Part shown: one piece after another, positions 49,175 to 57,343 of the stretch | Layout: each line of letters starts with the position of its first letter | How positions within the stretch are numbered: position 1 is the stretch's first letter | Translations under genes and position numbers: made by a program | The notes under the pieces: generated by a model | Told to the model about the DNA's origin: nothing | Seen by the model: only the letters and a program-made list of their open reading frames with translations | Database searches by the model: none | Assembly: GCA_018889975.1 (NCBI GenBank) | Contig: CP076546.1 | Coordinates: 2,914,001 to 2,978,000 of the forward strand | DNA from: Bacillus sp. NP157 | GTDB lineage: Bacteria; Pseudomonadota; Gammaproteobacteria; Xanthomonadales; Rhodanobacteraceae | DNA length: 64,000 nt | Direction of reading: 5' to 3'

Positions 49175-49663
49175 ATGAAGTCCATCCTCGCTTTTACCGC
49201 CCTTGCCCTGCTTGCCGGCGCCGCCGTCGCACAGGACGCGGGGAACAAGCCGCTCAACCTGAACCTGCCGCCGAACTACGTACCCGCGGCCTCGTCCAGC
49301 ACGGCGGCCGCCCCGGCCCCGGCCTCCTCGGTGGCGGCCAGCGGCTCGAAGAACGGCAAGGAAAACGTGGCCGTCACCCCGGCCCATCCGAAGGATCCGC
49401 CGGGCACCTATTACGGCGATACCAGCGGACGGATGCCCGGCGCGGACGTGGTCGACGACCAGCCGCGCTGCGACGACGCCACCTACAACCAGCCGCAGGT
49501 GCACGGCAGCGTCAGCACCGGCGTGGTCAGCGCGAGCCACGGCGGCAGCGGCAGCTACCAGGGCGGCGCGGTCAGCCTCTCGCAGGCCTTCGGCAGCTGC
49601 GAGCATCCCACCGGTGGCGTCAGCATCTCGGTCGGCGGCACCACCGGTCGCTTCCACCGCTAA
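49175..49663 (+). CDS. Secreted Ser/Gly-rich protein, function unknown
   Basis: The 162-residue product has a signal peptide (MKSILAFTALALLAGAAVAQ), an Ala/Ser-rich spacer, and a C-terminal part with repeated small-residue strands: VHGSVSTGVVSASHGGSGSY then QGGAVSLSQAFGSCEHPTGG and VSISVGGTTGRF. Two cysteines (DQPRCDDAT and GSCEHP) could pair. No family is recognised. A similar composition is seen in the 34740 protein. Confidence 0.55.
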   Translation: MKSILAFTALALLAGAAVAQDAGNKPLNLNLPPNYVPAASSSTAAAPAPASSVAASGSKNGKENVAVTPAHPKDPPGTYYGDTSGRMPGADVVDDQPRCDDATYNQPQVHGSVSTGVVSASHGGSGSYQGGAVSLSQAFGSCEHPTGGVSISVGGTTGRFHR

Positions 49664-49730
49664 GCCTGCCTCACTTCGGTAGCGTCACCAGGGGTAGCAT
49701 CGGGCTACCCCCGCCGCGCGAGCTGCCGCC

Positions 49731-50645
49731 ATGCCCGTTCCCGCGTCATCGTTGTCCCAGCGCGGCCAGTTCCGCGCGCTCTACAACGGCCTGAAGGCGC
49801 AGAAGGCCCTCGACCACACGCCCGTGATCCTGTGCGAGGGCGATTCCTGGTTCTCCACCCCGCTGTACATGAACATGCTCGACTGGATCGTCTCTCCGGC
49901 GCCCCAGGACGAGGAACGCGGCGTGCCCCTGCTCGGCCAGGGCGGCCTCTTCTTCCGCGCCGAACACAGCGGCGACCAGGCGATCCCGCAGAAGGAAAAC
50001 CCCAGCCGCTCGATGTTCACCCGCGACAACGTGGACGACCTGGTCGGCTGGTTCGGCCGCTTCAACTTCGATGCGGTGCTGCTCAGCGCGGGCGGCAACG
50101 ACTTCGTCGACACCTGGCTGAAACAGGCGATGGCCGGCAAGGCCAATCTCTCGCCGCAGCAAGCCTTCGACGTCATCGTCGCCACGGGGCGCTTCGACGA
50201 ACTACGCAAGGCCTATGCGTTCTTCCTGGATACGTTCCACGCCGCGAAGCCGGGTGTGCCGATCCTGGCGCACACCTATGACTATCCCCGGCGGATCGGC
50301 AGCGAAGCGAAGCTCGGCCTCGGCAACCTGGGCGCGGCCGCCCTGCTCAAGAAATCGATCGGGCCCTGGATCGGCCCCGCCATCGAGCCGGTCATCCCCG
50401 GCGGCCTGCCCGCGTGGCAGGCATTCGTCCGGCTGTTGATCGACGGCTTCACCGAACGCGTGCTCGAACCATTGAAGGCCGCCCCGGCCTACCACGGCAT
50501 GTTCGATTACGTGGACCTGCGTGGACAGCTCACCCGCGACGATCAGTGGAACGATGAAATGCATCCGAACGAAGGCGGCTTCCACCTGCTCGCGACGGTG
50601 TTCCGCGCGAAGCTGATCGGCAAGCTGCCAGCGGCCAAGCGCTAG
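49731..50645 (+). CDS. SGNH/GDSL-type hydrolase, cytosolic
   Basis: The 304-residue protein has the SGNH blocks in order: block I ILCEGDSWFSTPLYMNM with Ser39, block III LLSAGGNDFVDTW with Asn123, and block V WNDEMHPNEGG with the Asp-x-x-His pair. No signal peptide precedes it. Relatives hydrolyse esters, often acetyl groups on sugars or lipids; the substrate is unknown. Its stop overlaps the stop of the convergent methyltransferase gene by a few bases. Confidence 0.75.
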   Translation: MPVPASSLSQRGQFRALYNGLKAQKALDHTPVILCEGDSWFSTPLYMNMLDWIVSPAPQDEERGVPLLGQGGLFFRAEHSGDQAIPQKENPSRSMFTRDNVDDLVGWFGRFNFDAVLLSAGGNDFVDTWLKQAMAGKANLSPQQAFDVIVATGRFDELRKAYAFFLDTFHAAKPGVPILAHTYDYPRRIGSEAKLGLGNLGAAALLKKSIGPWIGPAIEPVIPGGLPAWQAFVRLLIDGFTERVLEPLKAAPAYHGMFDYVDLRGQLTRDDQWNDEMHPNEGGFHLLATVFRAKLIGKLPAAKR

Positions 50646-51481
50646 CTACGGAAGATGACCACGCGATCGGCGGCTTCCGGATCGGCGGCGTCGCTGCGTA
50701 GCCACGCCTGGCGAGCGAACGTGCGCGTGCAGGGACCGAGTGCGATGACACGTAGCGAACGGTGCGACGCCTCGCGGGCGATCCGCAGCACGACATCGCG
50801 CAATACCGTGCCGGTGAACGGCGTGAACAGGTAGAACACCGTCGTACGCGAATAATCCGCCTCGCGCGCGTCGGCGCAGTGGAACGACACATCGTGCAAG
50901 CCGAGTGCCGTCGCCGCGTTGCGCGCGCACTCGACGTACGCCGGCTCACGCTCGACACCCGACACGGAAGCGTCGCTGAGGACGCGTAGCAGCATCGGCA
51001 CATGGCCAAGCCCCGAGCCCAGATCCACCACGTGGTCGTCGCGCGAAAGGCCGGCCCGCCCGATGGCATCGACGATGTGGCGTGCCGGGGTCGGCTGGTA
51101 GAAAACCATGCCGGCGGGTGGGGCCGCGTCGTGTGACGCCGGCTCGTCGATGGCAAACACGCCGGCGAGCAAGGCATCCAGGGCATCGTAATGCGCGCCC
51201 ACCGGCACGCCCACGTCGAGCCACGGCGCCAGGGCCGCCCTGCCCTCGCCTGCACGGATCGCCCCGCGCAACTGGTCGAACAGGCTCTGGTCGACCGCGG
51301 CCATCGCGTCCAGCAGGGTTTCCGCGCGCTGCCGAAGGCTGGGGTCATCGAGCGACACCAGCCAGAGATCCAGCCGGTCTGCGGCATCGGCGCGCCAGCG
51401 AAATGCGCCGCGCGCGCGCCACGTCGCATCGTTTTCAAGCAGTTCGAGGAAGGCCGCCGGCGAATCGATCATCGGCGGCAT
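50642..51481 (-). CDS. SAM-dependent methyltransferase-like protein
   Basis: The 279-residue protein has an N-terminal helical part and a class I methyltransferase core. Motif I is DHVVDLGSGLGHVPMLLRVL, followed by SGVEREPAYVECARN (acidic end of strand 2), DVSFHCADAREADYSRTTVF and a closing RSLRVIALGPCTRTFA. The substrate is unknown. ATG 51481 or 51472 may be the start, and neither has a strong ribosome site. It is divergent from the GH97 gene and convergent with the SGNH gene. Confidence 0.7.
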   Translation of the reverse strand: MPPMIDSPAAFLELLENDATWRARGAFRWRADAADRLDLWLVSLDDPSLRQRAETLLDAMAAVDQSLFDQLRGAIRAGEGRAALAPWLDVGVPVGAHYDALDALLAGVFAIDEPASHDAAPPAGMVFYQPTPARHIVDAIGRAGLSRDDHVVDLGSGLGHVPMLLRVLSDASVSGVEREPAYVECARNAATALGLHDVSFHCADAREADYSRTTVFYLFTPFTGTVLRDVVLRIAREASHRSLRVIALGPCTRTFARQAWLRSDAADPEAADRVVIFRS

Positions 51482-51594
51482 GGTACATGCGCGGCCCTTG
51501 ACGCAGTTCTCACGGCGCGCGCGTCTTGCTTGAGCGACCCGGCCGGGCTGTGGAATGCTCGGCCCCCCCTGAAGATTCGTCCAAGGAGCCCCCG

Positions 51595-53376
51595 ATGAAG
51601 CCGTCGCGCTATCTCGCTGCCCTCGCCGCCCTGGTGGCATGGCCGGCATTTGCCACGCCGCCCCTGGCCACCGTGGTGTTCCGCGACGGGGGCCGTCCCG
51701 TGCTCAGCGTCACCGATCCGCAGGGCCAGGGCCTGGTCGACGCCACGCTCGGCCTGCGAATCGCCGGCAGCGACCTTACCCACGACCTGAAGCTCATCGG
51801 CACCACGCAGCGCACCCTGAGCGAAGACTATCGAATGACCACGGGCAAGCGCCTCGTGCGCAGCGCGAACTTCGCCGAAACCCGCTATGCCCTGCAGAAC
51901 GACAAGGGCGAGAAGCTCGACGTCGTGGTCCGCATCGGCAACGACGGCGTCGCGTTCCGCTATGAATTGCCGGGCATGACGCGTGCCACCGTCACCGGCG
52001 AAGCCACGGCTTACACCGTGCCGACGGATGCGCGCGCGTGGCTGCTCCCTTACGACACGGCGAACGAACACGAACGGGTGGAAAGCCCGGCGGCCTCGGC
52101 CGCCGCGGGCGAATACGGGTACCCGCTGCTGTTCCGTAGCGGCGAGCGCTATGTATTGATCACCGAAGCCAATGCCGATGGCCGCTATGACGGCAGTCGG
52201 CTGGTGCATGCCACGGGCACGCCGACCTACGCGGTCGGGCTGGCCGATACGCGCATCGACAGCACGGGCATCACGCCATGGCGCACGTTCATCGTCGGCG
52301 ACCTCGCCACGGTGACGCAGTCCACCCTGGTCGACGACCTCGCCGATGCCTCGAAGCTCACCGACACGTCATGGATCAAGCCGGGCCCGGTCGCCTGGTC
52401 GTGGATCAGCGACCACGACAGTCCGAAGAGCTTCGAGCGGCAGAAAGCGTTCGTGGACTTCGCCGCGACGAACCGCTTCCCCTACGTGCTCGTCGACGAA
52501 GGCTGGAGCGAAGCCTGGGTGCCCGAGCTGGTCCGCTATGCCAATGCGAAGCACGTCGACGTGCTGCTCTGGTTCCCATGGACGAAGCTGGATACGCCCG
52601 GGAAGCGGTCGGACTGGCTGACCAAGGTCAAGGGCTGGGGCGTGAAGGGCGTCAAGGTCGACTTCATGGGCTCCGATTCACAGGAGCGCTTCCGCTGGTA
52701 CGACGCCACGCTCGCCGACACGGCGCGCTTGCAGCTCATGGTCAACTTCCATGGTGGCACCATTCCGCATGGTCTCGCGCGCACGTGGCCACACCTGATG
52801 ACCATGGAGGGCGTGCGCGGCGCGGAGAACGATCCGCCCGCGGTCGGCAATACGATCCAGCCGTTCACCCGCAACGTCGTCGGCTCGATGGACTACACGC
52901 CCGTCGCGTTCGACGTGGGCCGCAAGGAGGCCAGCATCGCGCACGAAGTCGCCCTGCCCATCGTCTTCGAATCCGGCTGGACGCATCTTGCCGACAGCCC
53001 GGAAGCGTACACGCGGCGACCCAACGCGCTCGCCTTCCTCGACCAGATCCCCGCCGCGTGGGACGAAACGAAGCTGATCGGCGGCACGCCGGGCCAGGAT
53101 GCGATCTTCGCGCGACGCAGCGGCGATCGCTGGTTCATCGGCGCGATCGCCGCCGGCCCGGCACGCCGACTGAGCGTGCCGCTGGCCTCGCTCGGCGTCG
53201 GCCCATGGCGTGCAGACATCGTCCGCGATGGCGTCGGTCGCGGCGACGTGCAACGTTCCGCGCAGAACGTGGGCGCGGATGCCTCGCTGTCGTTCGACGT
53301 CCCGGCTAACGGCGGCTTTGCCGCGATCCTGTGCCCGGTGGCGAAGGGTCAGTTCGCGAACGGCTGTTACCGCTGA
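51595..53376 (+). CDS. Glycoside hydrolase family 97 protein (alpha-glucosidase/alpha-galactosidase type)
   Basis: The 593-residue protein has a signal peptide (MKPSRYLAALAALVAWPAFA) and the GH97 arrangement: an N-terminal beta-sandwich, a (beta/alpha)8 barrel and a C-terminal beta domain. Barrel motifs are WSWISDHDSPKSFERQKAFV, YVLVDEGWSE at 297-306, GVKVDFMGSDSQ with D356 as a candidate nucleophile, and NFHGGTIPHGLARTWPHLMT MEGVRGAE (space marks a break) with E405. D356 in the K-V-D-F-M setting resembles the retaining branch, so alpha-galactosidase activity is possible. AAGGAG precedes ATG 51595. The gene is convergent with a large sensor kinase and overlaps its end by 10 bases. Confidence 0.9.
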   Translation: MKPSRYLAALAALVAWPAFATPPLATVVFRDGGRPVLSVTDPQGQGLVDATLGLRIAGSDLTHDLKLIGTTQRTLSEDYRMTTGKRLVRSANFAETRYALQNDKGEKLDVVVRIGNDGVAFRYELPGMTRATVTGEATAYTVPTDARAWLLPYDTANEHERVESPAASAAAGEYGYPLLFRSGERYVLITEANADGRYDGSRLVHATGTPTYAVGLADTRIDSTGITPWRTFIVGDLATVTQSTLVDDLADASKLTDTSWIKPGPVAWSWISDHDSPKSFERQKAFVDFAATNRFPYVLVDEGWSEAWVPELVRYANAKHVDVLLWFPWTKLDTPGKRSDWLTKVKGWGVKGVKVDFMGSDSQERFRWYDATLADTARLQLMVNFHGGTIPHGLARTWPHLMTMEGVRGAENDPPAVGNTIQPFTRNVVGSMDYTPVAFDVGRKEASIAHEVALPIVFESGWTHLADSPEAYTRRPNALAFLDQIPAAWDETKLIGGTPGQDAIFARRSGDRWFIGAIAAGPARRLSVPLASLGVGPWRADIVRDGVGRGDVQRSAQNVGADASLSFDVPANGGFAAILCPVAKGQFANGCYR

Positions 53377-56300
53377 CCAGGCCCGGGCCACCACCCGCGC
53401 CGCCACCAGGCGCGCGCGGGCAGGACATGCGCCAGCGGCACATGGACGACCACCTCGGTACCACCGCGAATGCGTGACTCGATCGTCGCGTGGCCGCCGA
53501 TCGTCTCCGCGCGTTCACGCATCCCGCGCAGGCCCCAGTGGCCCGGCCGCCCCGCCTTGAGGATGGCAGGATCGATCCCCTTGCCATCGTCGCGCACGGC
53601 GAGCAACAGGTCACTGCCGTGCCGACGCAGGCTGACGTCGATGAGGCTCGCGTCCGCGTGCGCCACGGCGTTGTGCACGGCTTCGCGCGCGATGCCGTAG
53701 AGCTCGTCGCGAGCCAGGGGATCCATGCCCTCCCAACCCGGCGAGAGGTCCACCCGGATCGGCATCCCGTGTTCGCCCGCGTAGGCGCGTGCCATCTCGC
53801 CCAGGCCCACGTCCAGCGCGACCGTATCGCCCATGTGGTCGCGCAGGTCGCGCACGCGATCCCGCGCTTCCACCAACGATTGTTCGGCACGGTCCAGCGC
53901 GCTTTCCATCGCGGTGCGCAGCGGATCGTCGCCCGGCACGCGGTTGGCCACGGCCTGGAAACGCATCATCAGGCCCTGGATGCTTTGCAGGAGGGTGTCG
54001 TGCAGTTCGCGCGCGATGCGCTCGCGCTCATGCAGGCGTTCGTGCAGGCGCTCCTGCATGCGCTCCTCGGCGCGACGGATCCGCAGCAACACCAGCACCC
54101 ACGCGACACCCGCCCCGAACAAACCGCAGGCCACGGCGAACCAGGCGGTCTGGTAGAACGCCGGGGCGACGTCGATCCCGATCGACGCACCCTGTTCGTT
54201 CCAGACCCCATCCTCGTTCGCTGCGGTGACCCGGAAGACGTAGTGGCCGGGCGCGGGTGCGGTATACACCGCCTCGCGATCCGCGCCCGCTTCGCGCCAG
54301 CGCGTGTCGATGCCATCCATCCGATAGCGAAAACGCACGCGCTCGGGCATCGACAGGCTGGTCGCCGTGTAGAGCACGCGCAGGCGATCGGTTTTGGCCG
54401 GCAGGCGCAGGCGACCCGGGCCCTCCCACCAACCGGCATCGGTGGCGACGCCACGCACCGCTACCGGCGGTGGCAAGGCATTGCGCGGGACATCGGCCGG
54501 GTCGATCGAGACGACGCCACTGGTGGTCGCGAACCACAGCCGGCCGTCGTCCGCGGCGACCGCCGTCGGCAACGGCCGGAACTGGGCCGGTGTGCCGGGC
54601 AGGCCATCGAGCGAATCGAACACCGTCACCGGTGCGCGATAGTCCGGATCGCGCCGCGCGTGCGCCACCTCGTCGGCGCGAATGCGCACGATGCCCTGGG
54701 ACGCATTGGCCCAGAAATCGCCCTGCCTGTCGCGGATGAATCCGGACACGCCTTGCAACTCCACTTCGAGCGACAGCGGATGCACCCGGCCGCCTTCGAC
54801 CCGGCTGATGCCGCGTTCGCCGCCGATCCACATCACGTCCCCTTCGGGCAGCAGGGCGGTGACGTTGCCGACGTCCAGGCCATGGCGTGCGTCGTACACG
54901 GTATCGTGCCCTTCGGCGTCGCGCATGATGATGGTGTTGCGGGCGAAGCCCATCCACAGCCGTTCGCGCGAGTCGCGCGCGAGCACCAGCGGTGACGGAT
55001 CGTTCGGCACGGCGGGCAACAGCTCCCGATGCCAGCTGCCGCGGCTGAAGTGATAGATGCCAGGGCGGTTGATCGATACCCATACGCCACCATGCCCATC
55101 GCCCGCCATGGCCTGGACGCCGGTGAAGTCATCGACCGGGAGCTCGGCGAAGCGATTTGGCTTTCCGTCTTCGATGGTCCAGACGCCGTTGGGTCCGCCA
55201 AGCCATGTCGCCTGCGCGTCGCGCGCCGCCGCCGTGATCGCCTGCGGGAAATCCAGCGAGGTGGAATGCGCCACGTCCACGCGCATCAGTGGACGGTTCT
55301 TGGTACCGATCCAGATGCCCGCGCCGGAGGCCGGCACGATCGCGAAGTCCGTCGCGCCCGACGGGGTCGGCGTCGGCAGCAGGCGACTTGCACGGAACCG
55401 GTCGAGGCCGCGGCTTCCACCCACCCAGATGTTGCCTTCGCGATCCTGCAGGATCGCGGTGATGTAGTCGGAGGTCAGGCCGTCGCGTTCGATGAAGGCC
55501 TGGGCGCCGCTGCCTCCGGCGTCGATCACCTGGCCGACGGCATGCTCGACGCGCGGCACGCGACGCAGCCCGTCGCCGAGCGTCGGCACCCACAGCGCAC
55601 CGTCGCGATCGAACAGCAGGCCGGTCGACGACAGGCGCATCACCGGGCCGGACGCCGCCGGGTTGCCGGTGCCGTTCCACGCGGGCAACACGCCGCGGTC
55701 GACATCGGCAACCCACACCGTGCCGTCCGGTGCTTCGGCGATGCGGTTGATCTTGCCGACGTCGCGGGTGGCGACGACGAACCGATCGGCGCCCGGCGGC
55801 AGCCACGCCAGCGCTACGTCGGATGCCACCCACAGGCGCCCTTCGCGGTCGACCGACAGATTGCGCGCGCGTTCGCCAGGCAAGCCCATGGCGGGGCCAA
55901 CCACCTGCCAGCGATTCCCCCGCAGTTCGACCAGGCCATTGAAGGTCGCGCCCCATAGACGGCCGTCCGGTGTACCGGCGAAGGCATAGATCGTGGCGGT
56001 GGGCAGTCCGCTCGCCGCGCCGTAATGGGTCGCCTTGTCGCCTTCGACGTAGCTCGCGATGCCGTAGCGGAAACCGACCCACAGGCCGCCTTCGGGCGGG
56101 GCGTATAGCGACGCCACGCTCGAGGCCGGGAAGTCGCCACCCTCGCGCGGCCGGAAACGCTCGAAGCGCACGCCATCGAAGCGATACAGGCCGGTCTGCG
56201 TACCCAGCCAGAGGTAACCGTCCGCGGTCTGCGCCAGCGCGGTGACCTGCCCCGGTGCGCCTTCGCGCACGGTCCACGCCGTGTGGTAGAACTGCCCGAT

Positions 56301-56393
56301 CGCGCGATCGCGCGTGTCGATCGCCCACGCCGGGCAGGCGAAGGCCAGCCAGCCGGCCATGGCCAGCAGCACCGCCCGCGTTGCGGTGATCAT
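53367..56393 (-). CDS. Two-component sensor with beta-propeller input and HisKA_3 kinase
   Basis: The 1008-residue protein has a signal sequence (VLLAMAGWLAFACPAWA), then about 14 propeller repeats of the type G-x-L-W-x-G/A-x-x-x-G-L (for example TADGYLWLGTQTGLYRFDGV, DREGNIWVGGSRGLDRFRAS). A Y_Y_Y-type domain (RFRYRMDGIDTRWREAGADR), one membrane helix (WFAVACGLFGAGVAWVLVLL), the phospho-acceptor His798 in RIARELHDTLLQSIQG, and a HATPase with DDGKGIDPAI and GHWGLRGM follow. There is no receiver or output domain, so a NarL-type regulator must be encoded elsewhere. Such sensors often respond to polysaccharides in carbohydrate-use loci, and a GH97 enzyme is its convergent neighbour. Confidence 0.9.
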   Translation of the reverse strand: MITATRAVLLAMAGWLAFACPAWAIDTRDRAIGQFYHTAWTVREGAPGQVTALAQTADGYLWLGTQTGLYRFDGVRFERFRPREGGDFPASSVASLYAPPEGGLWVGFRYGIASYVEGDKATHYGAASGLPTATIYAFAGTPDGRLWGATFNGLVELRGNRWQVVGPAMGLPGERARNLSVDREGRLWVASDVALAWLPPGADRFVVATRDVGKINRIAEAPDGTVWVADVDRGVLPAWNGTGNPAASGPVMRLSSTGLLFDRDGALWVPTLGDGLRRVPRVEHAVGQVIDAGGSGAQAFIERDGLTSDYITAILQDREGNIWVGGSRGLDRFRASRLLPTPTPSGATDFAIVPASGAGIWIGTKNRPLMRVDVAHSTSLDFPQAITAAARDAQATWLGGPNGVWTIEDGKPNRFAELPVDDFTGVQAMAGDGHGGVWVSINRPGIYHFSRGSWHRELLPAVPNDPSPLVLARDSRERLWMGFARNTIIMRDAEGHDTVYDARHGLDVGNVTALLPEGDVMWIGGERGISRVEGGRVHPLSLEVELQGVSGFIRDRQGDFWANASQGIVRIRADEVAHARRDPDYRAPVTVFDSLDGLPGTPAQFRPLPTAVAADDGRLWFATTSGVVSIDPADVPRNALPPPVAVRGVATDAGWWEGPGRLRLPAKTDRLRVLYTATSLSMPERVRFRYRMDGIDTRWREAGADREAVYTAPAPGHYVFRVTAANEDGVWNEQGASIGIDVAPAFYQTAWFAVACGLFGAGVAWVLVLLRIRRAEERMQERLHERLHERERIARELHDTLLQSIQGLMMRFQAVANRVPGDDPLRTAMESALDRAEQSLVEARDRVRDLRDHMGDTVALDVGLGEMARAYAGEHGMPIRVDLSPGWEGMDPLARDELYGIAREAVHNAVAHADASLIDVSLRRHGSDLLLAVRDDGKGIDPAILKAGRPGHWGLRGMRERAETIGGHATIESRIRGGTEVVVHVPLAHVLPARAWWRRGWWPGPGQR

Positions 56394-56470
56394 CGTTCTT
56401 GCCCGCACTCCCCACCCCATCGCATGCACGCCGACACCATAGCGGCAATGCCGCCCGCCGTCGCTGCGAC

Positions 56471-57343
56471 CTATGGCCGATGCGCGATGTCGAGCAGTCC
56501 GGCTTCGCCCAGGAAGCCGAGGGCATCCACCCGGACGCGTCCTGCCGCCGGGGACCGATGCGGATTCGCAAGAACGTGTGCGGCGTGGTCGTAAGCGATG
56601 AACCGGCGAGCTTCCCGAGGCGTGCCCAGCCACTCGAAGGCTTCGCGCATCGCCGCCACCGAGGTCAGCGTGTCACGGTCACCGTCACCGCCGTCCCATG
56701 CGCCGAACAGCACCGGGCAGCACACCTGTCGCAGCACCTCGGGGCGCATGCGTTCGTGGAAGAGCCGGGCGATGGCGCGGTACGCATCCGAGTGGACCAC
56801 CGACGACCAATAGGCGCGCTGGTACGGCGAACGCTCGCCCGGCGGGACGACCGGACCTTCGAGCAACACCGCAGCACGCAGCTGGACGGGATCGTGCACG
56901 CGGATCCCGGGCGACCACGCCACCAGCCCGGCCACCGTGTCGGCATGCCGGGCGGCAAGGTCAAGCGCCAGCGACGCACCCATCGAGGTTCCGACCAACA
57001 GCACGCGCTCGCCCAACTGCAGGCCGGCCTGGTAGGCCACTTCGGCATCGTCGCGCCAGCGCTCGGGCGATGCGCCGGCCATCGCATCCGGCGCATCGCT
57101 GCCGTGGTCGTGCAGGCGGGCCAGGTAGAGGTGTGCGCCACAGGCCCGGGCGATCGCGCGATGAGCGGGGTCGCCTTCGGCCTGGCTCGCGGTGAAGCCG
57201 TGCACGTAGACGACGGCCAGCGGACGTCGCTCGCGAGCGACGCCGTCGAGGAACACCACGCGCGCTTCGTTGTCGGGTTTGAGTGCGGGGGCGCCCCGCT
57301 CGCGCTCGTCGATGGCCGACGCCATCGCTTCCAGCGGCGTCAC
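56471..57343 (-). CDS. Alpha/beta hydrolase translationally coupled to the RpfC-like kinase
   Basis: The 290-residue enzyme has LAVVYVHGFTASQAEGDP (oxyanion loop), the nucleophile elbow VLLVGTSMGASLAL, the acid in VLFGAWDGGDGDRD, and the histidine in FIAYDHAAHVLA. It resembles monoacylglycerol-lipase-like or carboxylesterase-like enzymes. The start is GTG at 57343, which overlaps the kinase stop as GTGA, a 4-base coupling; an ATG at 57325 is the alternative. The pairing with an RpfC-type kinase suggests a link to a lipid or acyl signal, which is inference only. Confidence 0.75.
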   Translation of the reverse strand: MTPLEAMASAIDERERGAPALKPDNEARVVFLDGVARERRPLAVVYVHGFTASQAEGDPAHRAIARACGAHLYLARLHDHGSDAPDAMAGASPERWRDDAEVAYQAGLQLGERVLLVGTSMGASLALDLAARHADTVAGLVAWSPGIRVHDPVQLRAAVLLEGPVVPPGERSPYQRAYWSSVVHSDAYRAIARLFHERMRPEVLRQVCCPVLFGAWDGGDGDRDTLTSVAAMREAFEWLGTPREARRFIAYDHAAHVLANPHRSPAAGRVRVDALGFLGEAGLLDIAHRP

